A DNA stretch of 55,060 bases. Source: DATFEN01 sp035691285 (GTDB lineage Bacteria; Acidobacteriota; Vicinamibacteria; Fen-336). This document shows positions 26,847 to 37,954 of this stretch, one piece after another. The position numbers were made by a program, and so were the translations under genes. The stretch's first letter is position 1; each line of letters starts with the position of its first letter. The DNA lies in the NCBI GenBank assembly GCA_035691285.1, contig DASSJI010000266.1, forward strand, positions 1 to 55,060, in the 5' to 3' direction. The notes beneath the pieces are model-generated. The model was not told where the DNA came from and ran no database searches. It was given only the letters and a program-made list of their open reading frames with translations.

Positions 26847-26875
26847 TTGACGGAACAAAGGTTGTATTGTACAAG
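26847..26875 (+). promoter_or_regulatory. marR promoter with overlapping dyad operator
   Basis: TTGACG (26847-26852) is 17 bp from TACAAG (26870-26875). Overlapping the -10 is the inverted repeat TTGTA-TTG-TACAA (26862-26874), an appropriate position for autorepression by the MarR protein encoded 16 bp downstream. Confidence 0.55.
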
Positions 26876-26890
26876 TATTATCCGTTGAGG

Positions 26891-27418
26891 ATGAGCGGAG
26901 CCGCCGAGTCCGACGCCACACGCCTCCGGACAGGGATCCGGGCCCTGGTCCGGCGCTTCTCCGTGTCCGAGCGCGCCGATGTCGCCTGCTGCGGCATGAC
27001 CGTCGCGCAGGCCGCGACCATCGAGACGCTGGCCTCGACGGGGCCGCAGCGGCTCGGCGACCTCGGGAGGCGGCTGGGCATCGCGCCCAGCACGTTGACG
27101 CGGAACATCGGGCGCCTCCTGGAGACGGGCCTCCTCGAGCGCGAGGCGGATCCGGACGACGCACGCTCGTCACGGGTGACTCTGACATCGGCGGGACGCC
27201 GCGCGGCAGCCCGCCTCGAGGAGCAAGAGGCGGGCTTCGGGCGGGAGGTCCTCGAGCGCCTGCCGCCGGAGCGGCGCGAGGCCGTGGTCGAGGCGCTCCA
27301 GGAGCTGCTCGTGGCGGTGCGCGAGGCGACCGAGAGCTGCTGCCCGGGGGCCTTCGATCACCTGATGGCGGAGTTTCCCCAGGGCGAGATGAGGTGCACT
27401 GATGAGCGCTGCGAATGA
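26891..27418 (+). CDS. MarR-family regulator with Cys-rich sensor motifs
   Basis: 175 residues. MarR winged helix: TVAQAATIETLASTGPQRLG, LGRRLGIAPSTLTRNIGRLL, then the wing LLEREADPDDARSSRVTLT. Unusual Cys pairs occur at ADVACCGMT near the N-terminus and TESCCPGAF and RCTDERCE at the C-terminus, suitable for binding arsenite or another thiophilic ligand. ATG 26891 is used; the TTG at 26867 lies inside the operator. It overlaps the arsenite methyltransferase gene by 17 bp, so it likely controls the arsenic genes. Confidence 0.83.
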   Translation: MSGAAESDATRLRTGIRALVRRFSVSERADVACCGMTVAQAATIETLASTGPQRLGDLGRRLGIAPSTLTRNIGRLLETGLLEREADPDDARSSRVTLTSAGRRAAARLEEQEAGFGREVLERLPPERREAVVEALQELLVAVREATESCCPGAFDHLMAEFPQGEMRCTDERCE

Positions 27419-28265
27419 GAACGTCGTCGAGGCGGTGAGGGACAGATACGGAAAGATCGCCCGCGGGGAGGTCTCCGGTTGTTGCGGGCCGACCGGCGTT
27501 TGCGGCGGCTCGGCGGAAACGAAGGTCGCCCTGGAGATCGGCTACGGCCGGCGCGAGCTGGACGACCTGCCTGAGGGCGCCAACCTCGGGCTCGGGTGCG
27601 GAGCGCCCTTGGCAGCGCTGGACCTCGTGGAGGGAGAGGCGGTTCTCGACCTCGGCTCGGGAGCGGGCATCGACGCGCTGATCGCCGCCCGGAAGGTGGG
27701 GCCGAAGGGGCGCGTGATCGGCGTCGACATGACCCCCGACATGCTGGAGCGTGCGCGCGGCAACGCAGCACGCGGCGGCTTCACCAACGTCGAGTTCCGG
27801 GAGGGCCGGCTCGAGGCGCTGCCCGTCGAGGCTGGCAGCGTCGATGCCATCACCAGCAACTGCGTGATCAACCTCGTGCCCGACAAGGCGGCGGTGTTCC
27901 GCGAGGCGGCGCGGGTGCTGAAGCCGGGCGGCCGGATGGTCGTCTCCGACATCGTGCTCGACGGGCGGCTGCCCGAAGCCATCGAGAAGGACGTCTACGC
28001 TTACGTGGGCTGCGTCTCGGGCGCGATGCAGCGCGACGACTACTTCGGCCTGCTGCGGGCCGCCGGCTTCGAGGTCGAGGTCCTGAAGGACGTCGACTAC
28101 CTCGCTGCCATGGAGGAGGCCGCGCCCGAGGAGGCGCGGGCGCTGCTCGAGCGCTCCGGAGTCGGGCGCGAGGAGGTGGTCGGCAGGGTTCGCTCCCTCA
28201 CATACCGCGCCCGCAAGGCTGAGGCCTGCTGCGCCCCGAGCTGCTGCGGGGGTGGCGCGGAGTGA
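27402..28265 (+). CDS. arsM: Arsenite S-adenosylmethionine methyltransferase
   Basis: 287 residues. Class I SAM fold: AVLDLGSGAGIDALIAARKV and GVDMTPDMLERAR. ArsM-specific cysteines are present: CCGPTGVCGG near residue 27, NLGLGCGAPLA, ITSNCVINLVPDK and YAYVGCVSGAMQ. The tail is Cys-rich (ACCAPSCCGGG). The enzyme methylates trivalent arsenic to volatile or less toxic forms. It overlaps marR upstream and arsC downstream (GTGA). Confidence 0.93.
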   Translation: MSAANENVVEAVRDRYGKIARGEVSGCCGPTGVCGGSAETKVALEIGYGRRELDDLPEGANLGLGCGAPLAALDLVEGEAVLDLGSGAGIDALIAARKVGPKGRVIGVDMTPDMLERARGNAARGGFTNVEFREGRLEALPVEAGSVDAITSNCVINLVPDKAAVFREAARVLKPGGRMVVSDIVLDGRLPEAIEKDVYAYVGCVSGAMQRDDYFGLLRAAGFEVEVLKDVDYLAAMEEAAPEEARALLERSGVGREEVVGRVRSLTYRARKAEACCAPSCCGGGAE

Positions 28266-28711
28266 AGCGCGTCCTCGTCCTCTGCACCGGCAACTCGTGC
28301 CGCTCGCAGATGGCGGAGGGGTTCATCAACCACGGCCTCGCCGGCCGTTGGGAGGCGCGCTCGGCCGGGACGAAGCCGGCCGAGCACGTCCACCCGCTGG
28401 CGGTTCTCGCCATGCAGGAGGTCGGCATCGACATCTCTCACGGCCGTCCCGAGCACGTGGAGGCCTACCTCCGCGAGGCCTGGGATCTCGTGGTCACGGT
28501 GTGCGACTCGGCGCGCGAGACCTGCCCGTGGTTTCCACGGCCTGTCGAGCGGCTCCACATCAGCTTCGACGATCCCGCCACGGCCACGGGCGTTGACGAA
28601 GAGCGGATGGCCGTCTTCCGTCGCGTCCGCGACGAGATCCGCGAGCGCCTGCTCCCCGAGCTCGAGAAGCAGTCGACGCTTGGGCCTTCTGGTCGAGGCT
28701 CCAGCTACTAG
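28262..28711 (+). CDS. arsC: Arsenate reductase, thioredoxin-coupled low-molecular-weight phosphatase type
   Basis: 149 residues. Nucleophilic P-loop VLCTGNSCRS with Cys8, and the redox relay pair Cys81 and Cys88 in VVTVCDSARETCPWF, the spacing of the staphylococcal pI258 enzyme. It reduces arsenate to arsenite, which ArsM can then methylate. GTG 28262 overlaps the arsM stop. The stop codon shares a CTAG palindrome with the convergent phoR stop. Confidence 0.93.
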   Translation: MKRVLVLCTGNSCRSQMAEGFINHGLAGRWEARSAGTKPAEHVHPLAVLAMQEVGIDISHGRPEHVEAYLREAWDLVVTVCDSARETCPWFPRPVERLHISFDDPATATGVDEERMAVFRRVRDEIRERLLPELEKQSTLGPSGRGSSY

Positions 28712-30504
28712 GCCGTCGCGCCCGGAGTCAGCCGCTCCCGTCCCGGAGGCACCACGATCGAGAAGCACGTCCCGCGCGCCAGCTCGCTGCGTACGCTCAC
28801 GAGCGCCCCCACGCTCTCGGCGAGATGCTTCACGATCGCGAGCCCCAGGCCGGTGCCGCCCAGCTCCCGGCTGCGCGCCTTGTCGACGCGGTAGAAGCGC
28901 TCGAAGATGCGCGGCAGGTGCTCGGGCGCGATCCCGGGGCCGTCGTCCTCGACCTCGATCAGGGCTCCTCCCGGGGCGCCCCTTCCCGTGCGGATCTCGA
29001 CCCGTCCCCCCTCGGCGGTGTACTTGATCGCGTTCTCGACGAGGTTCTCCAGGATGCGCCGCAGGCGGTCGGCATCGGTGACCACCGCCGGTGCATCCCC
29101 GGCGCGGTGTTGAAGCGCCGTTCCCTTGCGGGCAGCCAGGCTCGCGAAGCTCGCGACCACGTCCTCGGCGATCTCGGCCGGCAGCACCTCCTCCCACGCC
29201 GGAGGCCGCTCCCCCGACTCGAGCCGGGACAGCTCCAGCAGGTCCTCGACCAGGGCCGCCATGCGGTCGGCGTGGGTGCGGATCTTGCCGAGGAAGCGCT
29301 CGGCGCGGTCGGGCTCGGCGAGGGCTCCGTCCTCGAGGGCCTCGACGAAGCCGCGGATCGACGTGAGGGGCGTGCGCAGCTCGTGGGAGGCGTTGGCGAC
29401 GAAGTCGCGCCGCACCCGGTCGGCGCGGCGGCGCTCGGTGACGTCGTGGAACGTCAGCACCGCGCCGGGCGGCGCTCCCTCGCCGCCCGGGAACGGAACC
29501 GCCGTCAGGTAGAAGACCCTTCGCAGGTGGAACAGCTCGACCTCCTCCGACGCCCGCTCGCCGCTGCCCAGGACCCGCTCCAGCACGTCGCCCACCTCGC
29601 GCTGGCGGATCGTCTCGAGGTAGTGGCGGCCGACCGGGTCCGCGGCGTCCAGGATTTGGCGCAGCGCCGCGTTGGCGAGCACCACCGTGCCCTTGTGGTC
29701 CACGGCCAGCAGCCCGTCGTCCATGGCCAGCAGGATCGCCTCGGTGCGCGCGCGCTCGCGGGCGTTCTCGGTGAGCCGCTCCTGGAGCTCCGCCGCCGAT
29801 TGGTTGAGGATGCGCGCCAGCTCGCCCAGCTCGTCGCCGCGCCTCGCCCGGATCCGCGCCGAGAGGTCGCCCCGGGCGAAGCGCCGGGCCGCCTCCATGA
29901 TGTCCGAGAGAGGCCCGGCGAGTGGCGCGGAGAGCGTCGCCGAGAGCAGGGCCGTCAGCAGGAAGGCGAGGAGCAGGGCCAGCATCACGCCTCCCCGGAA
30001 GTCCCGCACCAGCTCCTCGACGCCGGAGAGCGGCTGCGCCACGCGCGCCACGCCGACGAGCCGGTCGCCGCGCCGGATCGCGACGGCCGCGTAGAGGAGT
30101 TCGTCGCGGACCGTGTCGCTGCGCCGGACCGACGTGCCGGCGCCGGCCGCGACGGCGGCCCTGACCTCGGGCCGGCCCCCGTGGTTCTCGACCGCGAGCA
30201 GCTCGGCGCCGGAAAGCGCGGAGTCCCCGAGCACGCGGCCGTCGGGCGCCACGACGGTGACGCGGGCGCGCACGTCCCGCGCGGCCTGATCGACGATGGC
30301 GTCGAGCTCCTCGATGCCGACCCCGCGCGCGAGCGGCTCCTCGACCACCCGCGCCATGAGCCGCGCCTCGGCCAGGAGCACGTCCCGCTCGTGGGCGGTG
30401 GCGCGCTGGCGCAACCCCGGCGTGACCACGATCAGCACGACGAGCAGCGCCGCAGCGGAGGCGGCCACGGCGATCACGGCCATGCGGCCGCGCAGGCCGA
30501 GCAC
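28708..30504 (-). CDS. phoR: PhoR-type sensor histidine kinase
   Basis: About 598 residues. N-terminal helix (MAVIAVAASAAALLVVLIVV), a periplasmic sensor segment of about 130 residues, a second helix (VMLALLLAFLLTALLSATL), HAMP (PLAGPLSDIMEAARRFARGD), and PAS domain (ILLAMDDGLLAVDHKGTVVL). The HisKA box FVANASHELRTPLTS has phospho-acceptor His374. ATPase boxes are NLVENAIKYTAEGG, VEDDGPGIAPEHLPRIFERF and GGTGLGLAIVKHLAE. GTG 30504 overlaps the phoB stop by one base. PAS plus periplasmic sensor is typical of PhoR; the stimulus is inferred from phosphate genes nearby. Confidence 0.85.
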   Translation of the reverse strand: MLGLRGRMAVIAVAASAAALLVVLIVVTPGLRQRATAHERDVLLAEARLMARVVEEPLARGVGIEELDAIVDQAARDVRARVTVVAPDGRVLGDSALSGAELLAVENHGGRPEVRAAVAAGAGTSVRRSDTVRDELLYAAVAIRRGDRLVGVARVAQPLSGVEELVRDFRGGVMLALLLAFLLTALLSATLSAPLAGPLSDIMEAARRFARGDLSARIRARRGDELGELARILNQSAAELQERLTENARERARTEAILLAMDDGLLAVDHKGTVVLANAALRQILDAADPVGRHYLETIRQREVGDVLERVLGSGERASEEVELFHLRRVFYLTAVPFPGGEGAPPGAVLTFHDVTERRRADRVRRDFVANASHELRTPLTSIRGFVEALEDGALAEPDRAERFLGKIRTHADRMAALVEDLLELSRLESGERPPAWEEVLPAEIAEDVVASFASLAARKGTALQHRAGDAPAVVTDADRLRRILENLVENAIKYTAEGGRVEIRTGRGAPGGALIEVEDDGPGIAPEHLPRIFERFYRVDKARSRELGGTGLGLAIVKHLAESVGALVSVRSELARGTCFSIVVPPGRERLTPGATA

Positions 30505-31199
30505 TACTCCTCCTCGGCCAGCCGGTAGCCGAGGGACTTGACGGTGAGGATGTGGCGCGCCAGGCCCGGCAGCTTCTCCCTGAGCCGGCGCACGTGCACG
30601 TCGACGGTCCGCGTGCCCTCGGCATAGGAGAGGCCCCACACGCCCTCGAGCAGGCTCTGGCGCGAGAGCACCCGGCCGCCCGCCTCGATCAGGGCCACGA
30701 GCAGGGCGAACTCCTTCGCCGTGAGCCGCACCGGGCGGCCCTCCCAGCGGGCGGTGTGGCGCGTCACGTCGACGTCGAGGGCGGCGAAGCGGAGACGCTT
30801 GTCCGACTCGTCCTTGCGCTCGAGTCGGCGGAACAGCGCCCGCACTCGAGCCACCAGCTCCTTGGGGCTGAACGGCTTCACTACGTAGTCGTCCGCGCCC
30901 ATCTCCAGGCCGACGACCCGGTCGGTCTCGTCGCCGCGCGCCGTCAGCATCACGACGGGGATGTCGCGGATGCGGGCGTCGCGGCGCACCTCCGCGCACA
31001 GCGCGAGGCCGTCGAGGCCCGGGATCTGGAGGTCGAGGATGAGCAGGTCGTAGCGGCCAGCGCGGACGCGCTCGAGACCGCGCTTGCCGTCGCGCTCCGA
31101 GTCGACGCCGAAGCCCTCCTTGGCGAGGTAGTGCTCCACGAGCTCCACGATGTCCGCGTCGTCCTCGACGATGAGCGCGCGCCGCACGGCGCCAAGCAT
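30504..31199 (-). CDS. phoB: PhoB-type OmpR-family response regulator
   Basis: 231 residues. Receiver domain with acidic pocket EDD (12-14), phospho-acceptor Asp56 in LLILDLQIPGLDG, Thr in PVVMLTARGDE and Lys in DDYVVKPFSPKEL. The winged helix follows (VRLTAKEFALLVALIEAGGR, GTRTVDVHVRRLREKL, ILTVKSLGYRL). Paired with phoR downstream. The Pho-box-like repeats before the pit operon make it the natural candidate binder. It diverges from the NDUFA9-like gene with 37 bp between starts. Confidence 0.87.
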   Translation of the reverse strand: MLGAVRRALIVEDDADIVELVEHYLAKEGFGVDSERDGKRGLERVRAGRYDLLILDLQIPGLDGLALCAEVRRDARIRDIPVVMLTARGDETDRVVGLEMGADDYVVKPFSPKELVARVRALFRRLERKDESDKRLRFAALDVDVTRHTARWEGRPVRLTAKEFALLVALIEAGGRVLSRQSLLEGVWGLSYAEGTRTVDVHVRRLREKLPGLARHILTVKSLGYRLAEEE

Positions 31200-31236
31200 A
31201 TCGTGGTAGATAGGGGACACCCCGAGGAGGAGAGCC

Positions 31237-32130
31237 ATGCGGATCGTGGTGACCGGCGGCACGGGCTTCATCGGCCGCGAGGTCGTGGAACGGCTGCTCG
31301 AGGGCGGGCACGACGTGACCGTGACCACTCGCGACCCGGGGCGCGCCGATCCCTGGGGCGGCCGGGCGCGCCTCGTCCAGGCCTTCGCCGGTGACGCGAC
31401 TTCCCTGGGGCGGGCGTTCGCGAGGGCCGAGGTCGTGGTCCACGCCATCCAGTTCCCGAACCACCCGGTCGAGGACCCCGCGAAGGGGCGCACCTATCTC
31501 GAAGTCGATGGCCGCGGCACCGTGTCCGCGGCCAGGGTCGCCAAGGCGATGGGCGTGCGCCGCTTCGTGTACCTCTCGGGGGCGGGCGCGGGCCAGGGGC
31601 GGCCGCAGCCCTGGTTCCAGGCCAAGGACATGGCCGAAGCGGCGATCCGCGAGTCCGGCCTGGAGCACGCGCTCCTGCGGCCGTCGTGGATCTACGGCCC
31701 GCGCGACCGCTCGATGAACCGCTTCGTCTTCTTCTGTCGCTACCTGCCGGTCGTGCCGGTGATCGGAGATGGAACGACGCCGGTCCATCCCATTTACGTC
31801 AAGGACCTGGCCCGCTGCGCGGCCGAGGCGGCCACCCGCGAGGACGCGAAGGCCCTCGCCCTCGAGCTGGGCGGGCCGGAGCGCCTGACGATGGACCAGA
31901 TCATCCACACGGTCCAGTCGGTCCTGAAGAAGCGCCGCCCGCTGCTGCACCACCCCGCCGGGCTGATGAAGCTGCTGGTGCTGCCGATGCAGGTGCTGCC
32001 CGAGCCGATCCTCTCGCCGACGGCCATCGACTTCGTCCTTCAGGAGGTCGACCTCGACCCGAAGCCGGCGATGGCGTACTTCGGCTTCCCGTTCCGGCGG
32101 CTGGAGGAAGGGCTCCGGGACTATCTGTGA
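31237..32130 (+). CDS. NDUFA9-like NAD(P)-binding short-chain dehydrogenase
   Basis: 297 residues. Atypical extended SDR with TGGTGFIGREVVERLL at the N-terminus, VRRFVYLSGAGAGQG in the active-site strand, and VHPIYVKDLARCAAEA further on. The Tyr-x3-Lys motif is not evident (the position reads WFQAKDMAEA), as in NDUFA9-type and complex I-associated relatives that bind nucleotide but may not be oxidoreductases. GAGGAGAG lies five bases before ATG. The role here is unknown. Confidence 0.78.
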   Translation: MRIVVTGGTGFIGREVVERLLEGGHDVTVTTRDPGRADPWGGRARLVQAFAGDATSLGRAFARAEVVVHAIQFPNHPVEDPAKGRTYLEVDGRGTVSAARVAKAMGVRRFVYLSGAGAGQGRPQPWFQAKDMAEAAIRESGLEHALLRPSWIYGPRDRSMNRFVFFCRYLPVVPVIGDGTTPVHPIYVKDLARCAAEAATREDAKALALELGGPERLTMDQIIHTVQSVLKKRRPLLHHPAGLMKLLVLPMQVLPEPILSPTAIDFVLQEVDLDPKPAMAYFGFPFRRLEEGLRDYL

Positions 32131-32142
32131 TCGAGCCTCAGC

Positions 32143-33435
<1,293 letters not shown>

Positions 33436-33437
33436 GA

Positions 33438-35069
<1,632 letters not shown>

Positions 35070-35117
35070 CACACCCCCTTGACGGAATGCACATCGTGCG
35101 ACGGCGCTCCAGGTCAG

Positions 35118-35220
35118 GTCAATATGTTTAGTTCTCTTTGCAAGTTAAGGGAGATCAGCCTGTCAAGAACCGACTGCTAATCTGTCAATATTGAAAAGAC
35201 ACACCGTAAACTCGTATGAT
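35118..35220. promoter_or_regulatory. Divergent control region between aceBA and the RamB-like gene
   Basis: This is an AT-rich island in GC-rich DNA. It holds two direct GTCAATAT copies (35118-35125 and 35184-35191), the second inside a perfect 10-bp palindrome TCAATATTGA (35185-35194), and a TTTGCAA core (35137-35143) like the RamB site I remember from corynebacteria. TTGAAA (35191-35196), 18 bp, TATGAT (35215-35220) makes a good rightward promoter for the regulator, with its -35 in the palindrome. Leftward, TTAACT, 16 bp, CATATT (35148-35121) is plausible for aceB, with TTTGCAA in the spacer. Confidence 0.5.
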
Positions 35221-35243
35221 TCCATGAGGGTCAGGAGGCCGGC

Positions 35244-36674
35244 ATGCGGGAGTCGCCCCGAATCGGAGCCCGAATTCGCTCGCTGCGCCGGCGCCAGGGA
35301 GTCACGCAGGCGCAGCTCGCGGAGCGCCTCGGCATCTCGGCGAGCTACCTGAACCTCATCGAGCACGACCGCCGAGCCGTGCCGGCGGCCATGCTCATCC
35401 GGCTGGCGCAGCTCATGCCCATCGACCTGCGCGCCCTTTCCGGAGACGAGGAGGCCCGGCTCCTCGTCGAGGTGCTCGAGGCGCTCGGTGATCCGCTGTT
35501 CGAGGGGCACGCGCTCCCAGCTTCCGAGGCGCGCGACATGGCCTCGACCAGTCCCGCGGTGGCGCGGGCGCTGCTGACGCTGTACCGGGCCTATCGCAAT
35601 ACCCGCGAATCCGCCGAGAACCTCGCCGCGCGCCTCTCCCAGGGCGAGGAGGCGGCGGGGATCGACCGCTCGCTGCTGCCTTCGGAAGAAGTCACGGACT
35701 TCATCCAGCGCCACGACAACTACTTCCCGGAGCTGGAGGAGGGCGCCGAGATGCTCTGGCGCTCGGGCCTGCTGTCGGGCGATCTGTTCGAGGCGATGGT
35801 GCGCTACCTCGACGAGCGCCACGACGTCGAGGTGCGCGTCGAGACGGTGGGCGTCATGGGCATGACCGCCCGCCGCTACGACGCCGAGCGCCGGCTCGTG
35901 ACGCTGTCCGAGGCGCTGCGCCGCGGCAGCCGGAACTTCCAGCTCGCGTGCCAGATCGGCCTGTTGACCCAGCGCGACACGCTCACCCGGCTCGCAGCGG
36001 ACTCCACCCTCACCACGGACGAATCGAGGGCGCTGGCTCGCGTCGCGCTGGCGAACTACTTCGCGGGCGCGCTGCTCATGCCGTACGAGCGCTTCCTCGA
36101 GGCGGCGCGCTCGGAGCGCTACGACGTCGAGGTGCTGGGCAACCGCTTCCGCACCTCCTTCGAGCAGGTGGCCCACCGGCTGACGTCGCTGCGCCGGCCG
36201 GGGGCGGAGGGCGTGCCGTTCCACTTCGTGCGCATCGACGTGGCGGGGAACATCTCGAAGCGCTTCTCGGCCTCGGGACTCCGCTTCGCCCGCTTCAGCG
36301 GCGCCTGTCCGCGCTGGGTGGTGTTCCAGGCCCTGGTCACGCCGGGCATGATCCGGACCCAGCTCTCCCAGATGCCCGACGGCACGACTCACTTCTGGGT
36401 GGCGCGGGCGCTGCGCAAGGGGAGCGGCGGCTACCACGCGCCGCACACCATGTTCGCGATCGCCCTGGGCTGCGCGGCGGCCCGGGCCCGGGAGCTGTGC
36501 TACGCCGACGGTGTCGACCTCGTGAGCCGCGAGGCCCTCGTGCCCGTCGGCGTGACCTGCCGGCTGTGCGAGCGCATGGACTGCGAGCAACGGGCGTTCC
36601 CGGCGCTGCTCCACCCGCTCCGCGTGGACGAGAACGTCCGCGGCGTCTCCTTCTTCGCGCCCGAGGGCCCGTGA
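35244..36674 (+). CDS. RamB/ScfR-like XRE-family regulator of acetate or fatty-acid metabolism
   Basis: 476 residues. XRE helix-turn-helix at residues about 8-60 (RSLRRRQGVTQAQLAERLGI, SASYLNLIEHDRRAV). A central IrrE-like domain follows, in which the usual HExxH is replaced by FQLACQIGLL, so no protease is expected. The C-terminal DUF2083-type domain has a Cys cluster (CRLCERMDCEQRAFP). This is the RamB/short-chain-acyl regulator architecture, known to control aceA and aceB in actinobacteria, and here it diverges from exactly those genes. AGGAGG lies five bases before ATG. Confidence 0.85.
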   Translation: MRESPRIGARIRSLRRRQGVTQAQLAERLGISASYLNLIEHDRRAVPAAMLIRLAQLMPIDLRALSGDEEARLLVEVLEALGDPLFEGHALPASEARDMASTSPAVARALLTLYRAYRNTRESAENLAARLSQGEEAAGIDRSLLPSEEVTDFIQRHDNYFPELEEGAEMLWRSGLLSGDLFEAMVRYLDERHDVEVRVETVGVMGMTARRYDAERRLVTLSEALRRGSRNFQLACQIGLLTQRDTLTRLAADSTLTTDESRALARVALANYFAGALLMPYERFLEAARSERYDVEVLGNRFRTSFEQVAHRLTSLRRPGAEGVPFHFVRIDVAGNISKRFSASGLRFARFSGACPRWVVFQALVTPGMIRTQLSQMPDGTTHFWVARALRKGSGGYHAPHTMFAIALGCAAARARELCYADGVDLVSREALVPVGVTCRLCERMDCEQRAFPALLHPLRVDENVRGVSFFAPEGP

Positions 36675-36708
36675 CGGGGCGACGGCCCGTTGCTGATATC
36701 CTTTGAGC

Positions 36709-37920
36709 GTGACCGCGACGTACTTCCAGAAGGGATTCGGGCTCAAGGCCCAGGTGGGGCCGGTGCTGGCCCAGAGCTACCACTCCAGGGTCGTCGACCG
36801 GATCCGCGAGCTGGGAGGCGCGGCTCGCGCCCGGGACCTCCGGCTGAAGCTCGCCCGCGAGTTCGGCTTCTGCTACGGCGTCGACCGCGCGGTCGAGTAC
36901 GCCTACGAGACCCGCGAGAAGTTTCCGGACCGGCGGCTGTTCCTGTCCGGCGAGATCATCCACAACCCGGACGTCAACGGCCGCCTGCAGGCCATGGGCA
37001 TCCGCATCCTCCCGGAAGCGAAGGACCCGGAGGCGCGCTACGCCGAGTTGGGCGCGGGGGACGTGGTGATCCTGCCGGCGTTCGGCGTCACCGTCGGGGA
37101 GCTCGAGCACCTGCGCGCTAAGGGCTGCGTGATGGTGGACACCACCTGCGGCAGCGTCCTCAACGTCTGGAAGAACGTCCACAAGTACGCCCGCGAGGGT
37201 TTCACCGCCGTGATCCACGGCAAGCACTACCATGAGGAGACGAAAGCCACGGCGTCCCAGGCCCTGACCCACGCCGGCGGCCAGTACCTGTGCGTGCGGG
37301 ACCGGGGCGAGGCCGAGGCCGTCTGTGACTTCATCCGCGGCGGGCTGAGCGCTTCAGCCCTGCGCGAGCGCTTCGCCCACGCGGCGAGCCCGGGCTTCGA
37401 CCCCGAGCGCGACCTCGCGCGCGTCGGCCTCGCCAACCAGACCACGATGCTGATGAGCGAGAGCCTCGAGATCCAGGAGATGCTGCGCACGGCCATGCGC
37501 GAGCGCTGGGGCGAGGCCGAGCTGCCTTCGCGCTTCCGGGCCTTCGACACGATCTGCTCGGCGACCCAGGATCGCCAGGACGCCGTGCTGCGCATGCTCG
37601 AGGAGGGCGGCCTCGACGTGATGGTCGTCATCGGAGGCTACAACAGCTCGAACACGCAGGCGCTGGCCCGCATCTGCGGCGACCGGCTCCCGACCTACCA
37701 CATCCGCGGCCCCGAGGGGATCGCCGGCGACGGGGGGATCCGCCATCGACCCGTGGGAGCCCACGGCGAGGAGCGCGCCGAGCGTGCCTGGCTGCCCGAC
37801 GGGCCGGTGAGCGTCGGCCTCACGGCCGGAGCCTCCACGCCCAACAACGTCGTCGGCGAGGTGGTGGAGCGGATCCTCGGCCTGCGTGGCCGCGGCGTCG
37901 CCGACCTCGAGGCGGTGTAG
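36709..37920 (+). CDS. ispH: 4-hydroxy-3-methylbut-2-enyl diphosphate reductase (long-form IspH)
   Basis: About 403 residues, the longer variant also found in cyanobacteria. The three iron-sulfur cysteines are in REFGFCYGVDRAV, VDTTCGSVLNVWKNV and FDTICSATQDRQDAV. HGKHYHEETKA and GGYNSSNTQAL are substrate-site motifs. It makes IPP and DMAPP in the last MEP-pathway step. TATCCT (36697-36702) is six bases before GTG 36709, suggesting a leaderless message; TTG 36703 is an alternative start. The isoprenoid supply gene lies about 5 kb upstream of a prenol-handling gene group. Confidence 0.93.
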   Translation: MTATYFQKGFGLKAQVGPVLAQSYHSRVVDRIRELGGAARARDLRLKLAREFGFCYGVDRAVEYAYETREKFPDRRLFLSGEIIHNPDVNGRLQAMGIRILPEAKDPEARYAELGAGDVVILPAFGVTVGELEHLRAKGCVMVDTTCGSVLNVWKNVHKYAREGFTAVIHGKHYHEETKATASQALTHAGGQYLCVRDRGEAEAVCDFIRGGLSASALRERFAHAASPGFDPERDLARVGLANQTTMLMSESLEIQEMLRTAMRERWGEAELPSRFRAFDTICSATQDRQDAVLRMLEEGGLDVMVVIGGYNSSNTQALARICGDRLPTYHIRGPEGIAGDGGIRHRPVGAHGEERAERAWLPDGPVSVGLTAGASTPNNVVGEVVERILGLRGRGVADLEAV

Positions 37921-37926
37921 GTCTAG

Positions 37927-37932
37927 TATAGT
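37927..37932 (+). promoter_or_regulatory. -10 hexamer TATAGT before fabI
   Basis: TATAGT (five of six matches) lies 22 bp before the fabI ATG in the short gap after ispH. A GGGAGGA ribosome site (37943-37949) follows. No clear -35 was found. It may start the fabI-to-ubiA run separately from ispH. Confidence 0.4.
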
Positions 37933-37954
37933 CGTCGCCTTCGGGAGGATCCTG

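Noticed and set aside
26867..26890. TTG at 26867 as the marR start, adding eight residues
   Set aside because: It lies within the TTGTA-TTG-TACAA dyad and upstream of the predicted transcription start. ATG 26891 gives the normal MarR N-terminus.
28708..31953. A single minus-strand open frame spanning phoR and beyond phoB
   Set aside because: Only the part from 30504 downward is PhoR. Upstream it runs out of frame through phoB and antisense to the NDUFA9-like gene. The one-base stop/start overlap at 30504 explains the junction.
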